In this document: positions 37,826-46,750 of the stretch, piece after piece | Layout of the letters: every line of letters starts with the position of its first letter | Numbering within the stretch: the stretch's first letter is position 1 | DNA from: Thermotogota bacterium | Lineage (GTDB): Bacteria > Thermotogota > Thermotogae > Petrotogales > Petrotogaceae | Reading direction: 5' to 3' | Length of the DNA stretch: 64,000 bases | NCBI GenBank assembly: GCA_029780115.1 | Contig: JAKOZG010000027.1 | Span: 180,400 to 244,399, forward strand | The notes under the pieces: generated by a model | What the model saw: only the letters and a program-made list of their open reading frames with translations | What the model was told of the DNA's origin: nothing | Database searches by the model: none | Position numbers and translations under genes: made by a program

Positions 37826-40060
37826 ATGAAAATGGAATATTTTATAATTTTCACGATGATATTTCTACCTTTAACCGTATTAGGAATGCCAGAATTAAAT
37901 CTCAATCATCTTGAATTTTTAAGAGACGAGTTTCAAATTGAAGATGAAACAAAGATAGGATATTGGATATATGCTGAGAAATACGGCGATAAATATGTCC
38001 ACACCCCAGCCAAGGGAGAGGGAGTTACATGTGTCGATGATGTAGCCAGGGTAGCGGTTTTATACACCGAACTTTATAAACTTGATAATAATGAATTTTA
38101 TTTGCAAAGAGCTAAAGAAGCTTTAGATTTTGTAATGGCTTTTCAAGATACGGATGGAGACTTTTACAATTTTGTTTTTGAAGACGGAACTATTAACAAG
38201 CAAGGTATCACAAGCAGAAAATCAGCTAATTGGTGGGCGGCAAGAGGTTTCTGGTCTATTTCTAACGCTTTAGAAATATTTGAAACCGACAAAGATTTTC
38301 AAAAGAAGTTAGAAAATTCGGCTAGATTAGCTTACAATTTTCTTTCTAAAAGTTTAGATGAAAATTACTTTTTAAATCATAATTCAGATGTTTCCTCTGT
38401 ATTTTTAATGGGGGTATTAGAGTATTATAAGTACACAAAAGACGAGAAAGTGAAAGATTTAGCTATAAAAATAGGTGATTCTATTTTAAAGAAGCAAATC
38501 AACGAAGGCTTTCTAAAAGGAGCGTTTGACGAAGGAGAAGAGACACCGCTGTGGCATAGCTGGGGTAGCCGTCAAGGCGAAGCTCTGTTAGAATTATATA
38601 GAATTACTCAAGATGAAAAATATTTAGAGTCAGTAAAGTTCCTGGCTGATGAATTTTACCCAGTTTTACTCTCTTTAGGACCTGTTTATCAAATCGGAGA
38701 ATATATAAAGCTGTATCCTCAAATTGCTTATGGTGTTGAACCTATAATATCAACTTTGGTCAAGCTGTATTCAGTAACCCAGGAAGAAAATTACGCATAT
38801 ATGGCTTCATTATTTGGTGGTTTTTTTGAAAAAAATAATCTTCTAAAAACTCCAATGTATGGCCCAAATGGTGAAGGATATGATTCGTTGCATTCTGTGT
38901 ACATTAATACGAATGCTGGAGCAGAATCAACAATCTGTGCCTTATTAAGTATCACCAGACTTAAAACTTTACCAACTAAGTTTCAAGAACTAACCAAAGC
39001 AATAATAGTTGCAGGGAGAAAGACAATTTTATTAGAAGCAGAAAAGATGAATACCGGTATTTATAGTTTTACTCTTGATAATATGAACAATGTTGCTTTA
39101 AAAACCGATGAAAGTATCAGAATTAGACAGACTTTAGAAAATTTTTATACTGGAGACTACGAAGTATACGTTAGCGGTATCTTTGAGCCTATGACCACGG
39201 TTAAAGTGACTTCAGGAAATAACTCAATAGAAGAGATTTTAAAACCATCAAAAGGGATAGTTAGTGTTGAAAAGATAAACATGGATAAAAACGAAATAAT
39301 ACTATATTTTAAACCAGACAACGGCAACATTTACTTAGATCAAGTCATTTTAAAACCGGTGGATCCTATTTTTGTATACAAGTTTAAAGACAATTATTAC
39401 GAGTTTAGTAAAGCGGGAGTGAAACAAGTAGAATATGAGATAGCAGATGTGAAAAGCCAATACATTCAAAAAGTGGAGGTACCTGTTGAAAAAATCAACG
39501 AAAGTTATTTACTGAATTTAGAAGAATTATTTAATAATGACGGAATAGTTGATTTTGCAAATAGAAAATCAGGTAACTTTGATAACTTTGATGGAGTTAT
39601 TGGTGCAAAATATCCAGCAGAAGAGATTCAAAAGCTGCTGGACAATAATCTCTTTTATTTTGAAAAAGAAGATGTATATTTTAAATTTAAAATAGAAGAA
39701 AAAGATAACTTAATATGTACATCACAAGAGCTTTACTTAAAATATTTCAATGCTTCGCCTTCATATTTATATGTTGTGGGATCCTGTGATCATGGTAACT
39801 ATGAGGGATATTTAACTATTGTATATAGCGATGAAACAGTAGAACAAAATAGGATAGCTTTTTCAGACTGGTGTCAAGAACCAGTTTATGGAGAAACCAT
39901 CATAATGGAATTTGGTTATAGGTATGATAATTTAGGAATTAAAGAAAATATAACAACCAGATTGTATTTAAATAAGATTCCATTGAAAGGAAAGCCTATA
40001 AAATCTATTTATTTCCCTCAGATACCAACGATGCACATTTTAGCTATTACTTTAAAGTAA
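37826..40060 (+). CDS. Exported six-hairpin (alpha/alpha)-barrel protein, probable glycosidase
   Basis: 744 residues with a signal peptide (about 1-20, ending VLG). Residues about 40-390 form repeated helix pairs typical of (alpha/alpha)6 toroids: GEGVTCVDDVARVAVLY, AKEALDFVMAFQDTDGDFYNF, KSANWWAARGFWSIS, WHSWGSRQGEALLELYRIT. The remainder is beta-rich with carbohydrate-binding-like blocks (ILLEAEKMNTGIYSF, YLDQVILKP). I cannot assign a GH or PL family. Export and position next to the LacI-linked locus suggest it attacks an extracellular glycan. It starts at ATG 37826 after AAAGGAGG, behind two hairpins, so it may have its own promoter. Confidence 0.75.
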   Translation: MKMEYFIIFTMIFLPLTVLGMPELNLNHLEFLRDEFQIEDETKIGYWIYAEKYGDKYVHTPAKGEGVTCVDDVARVAVLYTELYKLDNNEFYLQRAKEALDFVMAFQDTDGDFYNFVFEDGTINKQGITSRKSANWWAARGFWSISNALEIFETDKDFQKKLENSARLAYNFLSKSLDENYFLNHNSDVSSVFLMGVLEYYKYTKDEKVKDLAIKIGDSILKKQINEGFLKGAFDEGEETPLWHSWGSRQGEALLELYRITQDEKYLESVKFLADEFYPVLLSLGPVYQIGEYIKLYPQIAYGVEPIISTLVKLYSVTQEENYAYMASLFGGFFEKNNLLKTPMYGPNGEGYDSLHSVYINTNAGAESTICALLSITRLKTLPTKFQELTKAIIVAGRKTILLEAEKMNTGIYSFTLDNMNNVALKTDESIRIRQTLENFYTGDYEVYVSGIFEPMTTVKVTSGNNSIEEILKPSKGIVSVEKINMDKNEIILYFKPDNGNIYLDQVILKPVDPIFVYKFKDNYYEFSKAGVKQVEYEIADVKSQYIQKVEVPVEKINESYLLNLEELFNNDGIVDFANRKSGNFDNFDGVIGAKYPAEEIQKLLDNNLFYFEKEDVYFKFKIEEKDNLICTSQELYLKYFNASPSYLYVVGSCDHGNYEGYLTIVYSDETVEQNRIAFSDWCQEPVYGETIIMEFGYRYDNLGIKENITTRLYLNKIPLKGKPIKSIYFPQIPTMHILAITLK

Positions 40061-40143
40061 GATCAGTAATTTATTTTTTTAATTTTAAAAAGATATTATA
40101 TAATATAAACAAGAGCAGTAACATGTAAAAGGGGAATGTAAAA

Positions 40144-41097
40144 GTGGATTCAAAAGTCTCTGCTATTGGTGGGATAAACTTAGACATAAAAGGATCACCT
40201 TTTGAAAAACTAGAACTTCAAACCTCTAATCCAGGTGAGGTCTTTTATTCTTCTGGTGGCGTGGCCAGAAACGTTGCTCATAACTTGGTCAAATTGAATG
40301 TTCCGGTCAATTTAATTGGGGCAGTTGGAAATGATAGTTTTGGAGAAATTATTTTAAATGAGTTGAAAAGTTTAAAGATAGAAACTGAGAATATTAAAAT
40401 CTCTAACCACTTTCAGACAGGAGTTTATTTGGCAATTTTAAATGAAAACAGAGATATGTATGTTTCTATTTCTGACATGAATATAATAGAAGAAGTGGAT
40501 ACAATTTTTGTTGAGGAGAAAAAAGATATATTATTGAATTCCAAGATAATATTTCTTGACACTAATTTAAGTGTAGATGTGATTAAATACGTGCTTAAAC
40601 TAGTTGAAAATGAGAATACTAAGGTAGTCATTAATGCCGTTTCTATTGCTAAAGTTAAGAAATTACTTCAGGTAAACAAAAATATTGACTATTTGACCTT
40701 AAATTTTATGGAATTAAATTCGTTGATAGGTAAAAATCTTGAGTTTTCCAATAAAGAAGACATAATAAAAGGCATACACGGAAAAATTCCAAACGTTACA
40801 AATATAGTAATAACCAACGGCGCACAGGGCATTTACATTTTTACAAAAAATCTAACAAAAAATCTATACGATTTGATGTTTTTTCCAGTGGAAGAAATGA
40901 ATCCAGAAGAAATAGTTGATACCAATGGGGCTGGAGATGCCTTCACAGCAGGGTTTATCTATGGTTTATACAATGATTTAACCACGAATCAATCAATTGA
41001 ATATGGAATAAAAGCTTCTCAGATTACAATGAAAAGTTATAAAACGGTGTCTGATGAGTTATATAAAATTTTAAAAGAAACTGATAAAAATGGATAA
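40144..41097 (+). CDS. psuK: PfkB-family carbohydrate kinase, probable pseudouridine kinase
   Basis: 317 residues. The N-terminal GGINLDIKGSP and SSGGVARNVAHNL block with VNLIGAVGNDSFG and the C-terminal anion-hole motif DTNGAGDAFTAGF are classical PfkB/ribokinase marks. The next gene is PsuG, so this kinase most likely makes pseudouridine 5'-phosphate from pseudouridine. A GTG start at 40144 follows AAAGGGG. TATAAT at 40099-40104 suggests a promoter. Specificity is inferred from context only. Confidence 0.85.
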   Translation: MDSKVSAIGGINLDIKGSPFEKLELQTSNPGEVFYSSGGVARNVAHNLVKLNVPVNLIGAVGNDSFGEIILNELKSLKIETENIKISNHFQTGVYLAILNENRDMYVSISDMNIIEEVDTIFVEEKKDILLNSKIIFLDTNLSVDVIKYVLKLVENENTKVVINAVSIAKVKKLLQVNKNIDYLTLNFMELNSLIGKNLEFSNKEDIIKGIHGKIPNVTNIVITNGAQGIYIFTKNLTKNLYDLMFFPVEEMNPEEIVDTNGAGDAFTAGFIYGLYNDLTTNQSIEYGIKASQITMKSYKTVSDELYKILKETDKNG

Positions 41098-41217
41098 ATT
41101 GTAGAGATTATAGACGGAGTAATATGTTCAATCATCTTACGCTAAGAGTTTCTGAATAAAAAGCAACATTTGATGATTAAGATGTAAATATAATTATGCT
41201 CGTTAGAGATGAATGAT

Positions 41218-41293
41218 TTTTAAAAAATAAGGTTTTGAATTTAAAGTGGATCCGCGGCGGAGCCCTCCTCATCTTCAAAATCTAGATTTTAGG
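41218..41293 (+). repeat. Dispersed intergenic repeat, copy 2
   Basis: TTTTAAAAAATAAGGTTTTG, then GTGGATCCGCGGCGGAGCCC and ATCTTCAAAATCTAG. It stands in tandem with copy 3; together they fill most of the 329-nt gap between the PfkB kinase gene and psuG. Confidence 0.8.
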
Positions 41294-41327
41294 TTGTAGA
41301 AATTTTAGAGATAAAGATTTTCTAAAA

Positions 41328-41393
41328 ATAAGATTTTGGATTTAAAGTGGTTCCAGGGCGCAGCCCTCACCATCTTCAAAAGTAAGCTTTTAG
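41328..41393 (+). repeat. Dispersed intergenic repeat, copy 3
   Basis: TTTTCTAAAAATAAGATTTT, then GTGGTTCCAGGGCGCAGCCC and ATCTTCAAAAGTAAG. The core AGGGCGCAGCCCT is a clean hairpin. It is closely similar to copy 2 over about 65 nt. Confidence 0.8.
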
Positions 41394-41426
41394 GATTTTT
41401 AAAGATAATAAACGGGAGGTTTAAAA

Positions 41427-42350
41427 TTGAATCTCAAATACTTAGACATAAAAGAAGAGGTAGCAAAAGCAATAAAAAAAAATAAACCAGTCGTAGCTTT
41501 GGAGTCAACCATCATTTCGCATGGAATGCCTTATCCCCAAAATGTGGAAGTTGCAAAAAAATTGGAAGAAACCATAAGAGACAAAGGTGCAATACCTGCT
41601 ACCATAGCTATAATTAATGGGATAATAAAGGTTGGTTTAAGCGAAGAAGAACTTGAATTTATGGGTACAGATAAAAATATATCAAAAGCTAGTAGGATGG
41701 ATATACCTGTAATAATAGCTAAAAAGTTAAATGCGGCTACAACAGTTGCAGGAACAATTATAGCGGCTAACCTAGCTGGAATAAGAGTTTTTGTTACAGG
41801 AGGTATAGGAGGAGTACATAAATATGCTCAACAAACCTTTGACGTTTCTGCCGATTTACAAGAATTAGCAAAAACCAATGTTGCTGTTGTTTGTGCAGGT
41901 CCAAAGGCGATACTTGACTTATCACTTACTGTTGAGTATCTTGAAACATTTGGTGTACCTTTAATTGGTTATCAAACTGATGAGCTTCCTTCTTTTTATT
42001 CAAGAAAAAGCGGAATAAAAGTACCACATAAAGTAGATACAGCAGAAGAGGCGGCTCGTATTATGAAAACAAAATGGGATTTAGGACTTCAGGGCGGAGT
42101 ACTAATTACCAATCCTATTCCTGAAGAGTTTGCTATGAATGAAGAAGAGATAAATTCAATAATAAATAAAGCCATACAAGATTCAGAAAAAATGGGTATA
42201 AAAGGAAAAGAGTTAACGCCTTTTCTTTTATCAAGGATAAAAGAGTTAAGTAAAGGTGAAAGTTTGAAAGCCAACATTGCTCTAGTATTAAATAATGCCA
42301 AAGTTGGAGCTGAGATAGCTAAAGAATTCTGTAACTTATCAAATTTTTGA
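41427..42350 (+). CDS. psuG: Pseudouridine-5'-phosphate glycosidase
   Basis: Cleaves the C-C glycosidic bond of pseudouridine 5'-phosphate to uracil and ribose 5-phosphate. The 307 residues match PsuG throughout: VVALESTIISHGMPYPQNVE, GAIPATIAIINGIIKVGL, the glycine-rich TVAGTIIAANLAGIRVF, VFVTGGIGGVHK and CAGPKAILDLSLTVEYLE with the lysine region. It starts at TTG 41427 after GGGAGG. Between a PfkB kinase and a pyridoxal-type kinase it completes a salvage route for pseudouridine from RNA turnover. Confidence 0.95.
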   Translation: MNLKYLDIKEEVAKAIKKNKPVVALESTIISHGMPYPQNVEVAKKLEETIRDKGAIPATIAIINGIIKVGLSEEELEFMGTDKNISKASRMDIPVIIAKKLNAATTVAGTIIAANLAGIRVFVTGGIGGVHKYAQQTFDVSADLQELAKTNVAVVCAGPKAILDLSLTVEYLETFGVPLIGYQTDELPSFYSRKSGIKVPHKVDTAEEAARIMKTKWDLGLQGGVLITNPIPEEFAMNEEEINSIINKAIQDSEKMGIKGKELTPFLLSRIKELSKGESLKANIALVLNNAKVGAEIAKEFCNLSNF

Positions 42351-42376
42351 AAAGCTAATAAAGAGGAGGACTTTAT

Positions 42377-43249
42377 TTGAAAGAAAAGCCTATTAAAAGA
42401 GTTGCCGCTATTCATGATCTGTCCGGTTTTGGAAAAGCTTCTTTAAATGTTGTTATTCCTATTTTATCTTCAATGAAGATACAAGTGTGTCCAGTACCGA
42501 CAGCTATATTATCGACACATACAGGAGGTTTTGAAAATTATACCTTTTTAGATTTAACGGATTATATGGAAGAATATATAAACCATTGGAAGAAATTAGA
42601 GTTGTCATTTGATGCAATTTATAGTGGCTTTTTGGGTTCTGAAAAACAAATAGATATAGTTTCAGATTTTATTGATTATTTTTCAAAAAAGAACGAATCA
42701 TTGGTAGTTGTCGATCCTGTAATGGGAGACGATGGAGTTCTTTATCCTACAATTACTACAGATTTAGTAAACCAAATGAGAAAGTTGGTTAGCAAATCTG
42801 AAGTGATTACACCTAATTTTACAGAGGCATGCTTTCTTTTAGGTGAGCATTACAGAGAAGATATAAGTGTGGATACATTAAAAAAATGGCTTAAAACGCT
42901 CTCAAAAATTGGTCCGAAAATGGTAATTATAACTAGCGTGCCAGAAAAAGATGCCACAAGGACAGGCGTTATAGCGTACAACAGTTATGATAATCGATAT
43001 TGGAAAGTTACTAACAGACATATAAGAGCATTGTATCCAGGAACAGGGGATGCATTTACTAGCGTAATTGTGGGAAGTCTTTTGAACGGAGATAGCTTGT
43101 CAATAGCAATTGATAGGGCAACTCAATTTGTTATTATGGCTTTAAAGGCTAGTTATGGATATAATTATCCAAAAAGGGAAGGAATTCTTCTTGAAAAGGT
43201 CTTAGATACACTTAATATGCCTACTACTTTGCAAAGTTATGAAATTTAA
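42377..43249 (+). CDS. Pyridoxal/pyridoxamine kinase-like protein
   Basis: 290 residues of the ribokinase-like pyridoxal kinase family. AAIHDLSGFGKASLNVVIPIL, PTAILSTHTGGF, VVDPVMGDDGVLYPT, VITPNFTEACFLLGE and the anion hole PGTGDAFTSVIVG are visible. It starts at TTG 42377 after AGAGGAGG, 26 nt behind psuG, so it may be cotranscribed. It could phosphorylate vitamin B6, or in this setting another nucleoside-like substrate; the family is certain, the substrate not. Confidence 0.85.
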   Translation: MKEKPIKRVAAIHDLSGFGKASLNVVIPILSSMKIQVCPVPTAILSTHTGGFENYTFLDLTDYMEEYINHWKKLELSFDAIYSGFLGSEKQIDIVSDFIDYFSKKNESLVVVDPVMGDDGVLYPTITTDLVNQMRKLVSKSEVITPNFTEACFLLGEHYREDISVDTLKKWLKTLSKIGPKMVIITSVPEKDATRTGVIAYNSYDNRYWKVTNRHIRALYPGTGDAFTSVIVGSLLNGDSLSIAIDRATQFVIMALKASYGYNYPKREGILLEKVLDTLNMPTTLQSYEI

Positions 43250-43251
43250 TA

Positions 43252-43280
43252 TTGACAAAAGAATTTTAATGGTATATAAT
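43252..43280 (+). promoter_or_regulatory. Promoter of the histidine operon
   Basis: TTGACA (43252-43257), 17-bp spacer and TATAAT (43275-43280), both consensus, three nt after the preceding stop codon. Confidence 0.9.
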
Positions 43281-43313
43281 TAGAAAAATTGAGTATTTTA
43301 TGGAGGAAGTATT

Positions 43314-43430
43314 TTGTTATCACGAGCTCCAGTTATTTTACTAATTGTTAATAGTATATCCAACATAAATATGCATCATCATACATGGCGTGGCCGAGTT
43401 AATACATGCCGTGTATGTTGTTGTTTTTAG
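43314..43430 (+). CDS. hisL: Histidine leader peptide (38 aa) with three consecutive His codons
   Basis: It starts at TTG 43314, with GGAGG (43302-43306) seven nt upstream, and stops at TAG 43428-43430. The peptide contains NINMHHHTWRGR, with CAT CAT CAT at 43374-43382, and ends in CRVCCCF. It lies between a consensus promoter and an intrinsic terminator directly 5' of hisZ-hisG. This is the classical layout for His-codon-controlled attenuation. The cluster of Cys codons at the end is unexplained. Confidence 0.88.
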   Translation: MLSRAPVILLIVNSISNINMHHHTWRGRVNTCRVCCCF

Positions 43431-43488
43431 TTAACTTCATACAAGGCTTGAATTAGCCGGTCACGATTAATACCGTGACCGGTTTTTT
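43380..43488 (+). promoter_or_regulatory. Histidine operon attenuator (competing hairpins and terminator)
   Basis: CATACATGGC (43380-43389) pairs with GCCGTGTATG (43408-43417). The terminator CCGGTCACG (43457-43465) pairs perfectly with CGTGACCGG (43474-43482), then six T. CGTGGCCG (43389-43396) can instead pair with CGGTCACG (43458-43465), blocking the terminator's left arm. A ribosome halted at the first His codon would leave 43389-43396 free, which fits antitermination when His-tRNA is short. Confidence 0.85.
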
Positions 43489-43554
43489 GTTTTTTGTAAA
43501 AAAATTTATAAAATTTTACAGAAGGAATATATAACAAGGAGAAGGGAGATTAAA

Positions 43555-44340
43555 ATGAAAAAAGATATCTTTGCTGAATCAAAAAACCTGTCTTATATTG
43601 TAAATAAAATGAGAAAAGTTCTCATTGAAAACGGATGTTATGAACTCTTTCCACCATCTGTAGCACAGTATTCTGAAAATCTAAAAAAAGGAATGAAATT
43701 TTCTGATGGGAAAAACTTTTATTTATTAAAGCCGGACGTTACTTCTTGGTTGATAGAAATGGATAAAGTAGAAGAAAAACAAAAAATTTATTATGTTTCA
43801 GAAGTTCTTGATGAAAATCTTAATAGCACGTGGCAATTAGGTTATGAAATATTAGATGGTGAAAGATTAAAAGCGGAAGAAGAAATCATACGGTTAGCTA
43901 TTGAAATTCTTACCGATTTAGAGATACATAGTTTCTTCATTGACGTCAGTTCTATAAAAGTATGGCAAAATGTATTAAATAAGGTAACGAACTACAAACA
44001 AGACATAATAAAAGCTATAGAAGTACATAATTTTGGGTTAATTGAAGGTTTAGATATAGATCAGGAAATAAAAAATGAAATAAGTGAACTGTTTAATTTT
44101 AGAGGCAAAGAATCAAATATAGATAGATTAAACTCCCTTGTTAAAGCTATAAATGACAACAGAATATATATAGACCTAGGAACAATAAAATATATGGATT
44201 ATTATGAAGATATTGTTTTTGAGGTTTATGCACCAGATAACGGTCATCTTTTGGGTAATGGTGGACAATACAGAATTAACAATAAATACGCTTGTGGATT
44301 AGCCTTTAATTTAGATGTTATAAAGGAGATGAAGAGGTAG
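43555..44340 (+). CDS. hisZ: ATP phosphoribosyltransferase regulatory subunit
   Basis: Regulatory partner of short-form HisG, derived from histidyl-tRNA synthetase. The 261 residues cover only a reduced HisRS-like catalytic fold: MRKVLIENGCYELFPPSVAQY, LLKPDVTSWLIEM, GYEILDGERLKAEEEIIRLA, and GNGGQYRINNKYACGLAFN at the end. The anticodon domain is absent, as expected for HisZ. It starts at ATG 43555 after AGAAGGGAG and abuts hisG directly. Placed first in the operon after the His attenuator. Confidence 0.92.
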   Translation: MKKDIFAESKNLSYIVNKMRKVLIENGCYELFPPSVAQYSENLKKGMKFSDGKNFYLLKPDVTSWLIEMDKVEEKQKIYYVSEVLDENLNSTWQLGYEILDGERLKAEEEIIRLAIEILTDLEIHSFFIDVSSIKVWQNVLNKVTNYKQDIIKAIEVHNFGLIEGLDIDQEIKNEISELFNFRGKESNIDRLNSLVKAINDNRIYIDLGTIKYMDYYEDIVFEVYAPDNGHLLGNGGQYRINNKYACGLAFNLDVIKEMKR

Positions 44341-44952
44341 ATGAGAATATCTATTGCATTGCCTTCTGGAAGATTACTAAAGGATACAAAGGCCTTTTTA
44401 GAAGAAGTTGGGATAAAGGTAAAAGAGCCTGATAGCAGAGAACTTATTTCTTCTCTAGATAGTTACACTTTCTATTTTCCCCGCGTTTTTGATGTACCAG
44501 TTTATGTTGAAAACGGGGTTGATTTAGGAATATGCGGAAGTGATATAGTCTTAGAGAGAAAGAATGAGGTATATGTACCGGTAGATCTTCCGTTTGGCAA
44601 GTGTAGGATGAGCTTAATTGTACCGAAGGGGAAAAAAATCTCTCCTGAAAAAATGGAAGGTTTTAAGATAGCTACAAAATATCCTGAGATTACACAAGAC
44701 TTTTTTTTGGAAAAGGGAATAAAAGTAAAGATCTTAAAATTAAATGGTGCGGTAGAGTTAGCCGCAAAGGTAGGTATCGCTGATGCAATTGTAGACATTG
44801 TAGATACAGGGAATACTTTAAGAGCTAACGATCTTGAAGAAGTATATAAAATAATGGATATTTCTGCAGTTTTATTGGTAAACAGAATTACTCAAAAAAC
44901 CAAGTTTGATTTTGTAAATAACTTAATAACGAAAATTCGGAAAATAAAATAA
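44341..44952 (+). CDS. hisG: ATP phosphoribosyltransferase catalytic subunit (short form)
   Basis: First enzyme of histidine synthesis, joining ATP and PRPP. The 203 residues are the short form that needs HisZ. Blocks include MRISIALPSGRLLKDTKAFL, GVDLGICGSDIVLE, KIATKYPEITQDFF-like KIATKYPEIT and the PRPP loop AVELAAKVGIADAIVDIVDTGNTLRAN (in pieces). Its ATG follows the hisZ stop without a gap; the ribosome site AAAGGAG/GAAGAGG is inside hisZ. Confidence 0.96.
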   Translation: MRISIALPSGRLLKDTKAFLEEVGIKVKEPDSRELISSLDSYTFYFPRVFDVPVYVENGVDLGICGSDIVLERKNEVYVPVDLPFGKCRMSLIVPKGKKISPEKMEGFKIATKYPEITQDFFLEKGIKVKILKLNGAVELAAKVGIADAIVDIVDTGNTLRANDLEEVYKIMDISAVLLVNRITQKTKFDFVNNLITKIRKIK

Positions 44953-44987
44953 GACAACCCAAATCAAAAAACTGAGGGGGAATTATA

Positions 44988-46115
44988 TTGAATTTACAAA
45001 GGTATGTTTCAGAAATATTAGTAGATATAAAGATTAATGGTCTTGATGCAGTAAAAAAATACTCTCAAAAGTTCGATAATTACCAAGGTGAAATATTTTT
45101 GAGTGAAGAAGAATGGGATGTAGAATCAAATATTCCACAAAGCGATAAAATTGTTATAAAACAAATCATAAAAAGATTGCAGGATTATCACTCAAAGCAA
45201 AAAACAGAAGGCGTAATGTATAAGAATGAATATGGATCTATTTATGGATTAATAAAAGTCCCAATAGATAGAATAGGTATTTATGTGCCAGGCGGGAAAC
45301 CTCTGCCCTCTAGTTTGTTAATGGTTGCTGTGCCTGCTCAAATTGCTGGAGTAAAGGATATAATAATAACATCATCGCCTAAGGAAGGAAAAATTAATCC
45401 ATACATAATATACATAGCAAAAGAATTAGGAATAAAAGAAATCTACAAGGTAGGAGGTATCCAAGCTATAGCTGCTATGGCGTATGGAATTGGAATGAAA
45501 AAGGTAGATAAAATTTTTGGGCCAGGCAATCAATATGTAAACGAGGCAAAAAGACAAGTATTTGGTGATGTAGGAATAGACAGCTTAGCCGGTCCGTCTG
45601 AAGTTTGTGTAATTGCTGATGAAACAGCAAACAAAGATTACGTATTAAATGATCTTCTTTCCCAATTAGAACACGGAGCTGAATCAAAGGCGTTTTTGGT
45701 AACAACTTCTAAACAAATATACGATTTCTGTGAAAAAGAAGGTATTGAGAGATATCTTTATGATGATTTATTTAAGTGTGCAGACAAAGCAAATGAAATT
45801 GCACCTGAACATTTAGAAATATTAACAAAAGAACCTGAATTGATCCTATCTTTAATTCGAAACGCGGGTGCGGTTTACTTGGGAGAATACACTCCTGTTC
45901 CTGCTGCAGATTATTTTTTAGGGGTAAATCACGTTTTACCAACCGGAAAAGCTTCTAGGTTTTCTTCTGTTCTAAACCTCAATGATTTTGTAAAGTATAT
46001 GACTGTTGCAAAGGTTACAAAAGAAGAGTTCTTAAAGGAAAGATATTTAGGCATTCGAATGGCTGAGATAGAAGGAATGTTGCAACATAAAAAGTCTATG
46101 GAGGTGAGAAAATGA
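44988..46115 (+). CDS. hisD: Histidinol dehydrogenase (short)
   Basis: Zinc-dependent NAD enzyme for the last two oxidations to histidine. [76 protein letters not shown] (with the catalytic Glu-His) and [16 protein letters not shown] are present. At 375 residues it is clearly shorter than the usual 420-440, mainly at the N-terminus, but the catalytic blocks are intact. It starts at TTG 44988, preceded by GAGGGGG. The stop overlaps hisB by 4 nt. Confidence 0.95.
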   Translation: MNLQRYVSEILVDIKINGLDAVKKYSQKFDNYQGEIFLSEEEWDVESNIPQSDKIVIKQIIKRLQDYHSKQKTEGVMYKNEYGSIYGLIKVPIDRIGIYVPGGKPLPSSLLMVAVPAQIAGVKDIIITSSPKEGKINPYIIYIAKELGIKEIYKVGGIQAIAAMAYGIGMKKVDKIFGPGNQYVNEAKRQVFGDVGIDSLAGPSEVCVIADETANKDYVLNDLLSQLEHGAESKAFLVTTSKQIYDFCEKEGIERYLYDDLFKCADKANEIAPEHLEILTKEPELILSLIRNAGAVYLGEYTPVPAADYFLGVNHVLPTGKASRFSSVLNLNDFVKYMTVAKVTKEEFLKERYLGIRMAEIEGMLQHKKSMEVRK

Positions 46116-46648
46116 TAAGAAAAACTAATGAGACATATATCAAAATAAACACTTCAAAAGAAATGAATATTGAAACAGGTGATCAGGTTCTTAACCATCT
46201 TTTAAAAACACTTTTTTACTATATGGAAAAAAGTGTTGATATTAAGGCAAGATATGACTTAAAACATCACCTTTGGGAAGATGTTGGAATAACCATAGGA
46301 GATTTTTTGAAAGAAGAGATAAAAGACACAAAAATTAAAAGGTTTGGAACTTCTATTTTACCCATGGATGATGCACTTATCCTTGTGGCTGTTGATGTTT
46401 CAAGAGCTTTCGCTAACATTGAATTAAATATTAAAAACCAAGAAGAAGGTTTTGAGTTAGGAAACTTCAAAGAATTCATTTTGGCTTTATCAAGAACCCT
46501 GTCAGCTACAATACATGTAAAACAAATAAATGGAGAAAATGCTCACCATATAATCGAGGCTTGTTTTAAAGCTCTAGGTTCGGCCTTAAAACAAGCTTTA
46601 GAAAAAAGTGAAAGAATAGAAAGCACAAATAAGATATATAGGGTATAA
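46112..46648 (+). CDS. hisB: Imidazoleglycerol-phosphate dehydratase (divergent)
   Basis: Dehydrates imidazoleglycerol phosphate. Of the two metal motifs, [15 protein letters not shown] (HHxxED) and [14 protein letters not shown] (HHxxE) are intact. Other parts are unusual: the common LDHML is LNHLL, and the SGRP stretch is SRAF. At 178 residues it is slightly shorter than typical monofunctional forms. It has no HisB-N-type phosphatase domain, so histidinol phosphatase must be elsewhere. The ATG overlaps the hisD stop. Confidence 0.92.
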   Translation: MIRKTNETYIKINTSKEMNIETGDQVLNHLLKTLFYYMEKSVDIKARYDLKHHLWEDVGITIGDFLKEEIKDTKIKRFGTSILPMDDALILVAVDVSRAFANIELNIKNQEEGFELGNFKEFILALSRTLSATIHVKQINGENAHHIIEACFKALGSALKQALEKSERIESTNKIYRV

Positions 46649-46690
46649 TCATAAAAAACCAGTTTTTAGCATCTGTATAGAAATAAAACA

Positions 46691-46750
46691 TTTTTAAAAA
46701 GCAAAATTTTGATTTTATTCAGGTTATAAGGGTGAAGCCCTTCCCCCAGA
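46691..46750 (+). repeat. Dispersed intergenic repeat, copy 4 (between hisB and hisA)
   Basis: TTTTTAAAAAGCAAAATTTT followed by the core AAGGGTGAAGCCCTTCCCCC. It occupies most of the 125-nt hisB-hisA gap. The GTG of its core (46732) is in frame with hisA and would be a false start. Confidence 0.75.

Noticed and set aside
41098..41426. Tandem repeats 2 and 3 as a CRISPR-like array
   Set aside because: Only two units of about 65-75 nt, with no uniform short repeats or spacers and no cas genes; they belong to the dispersed repeat family.
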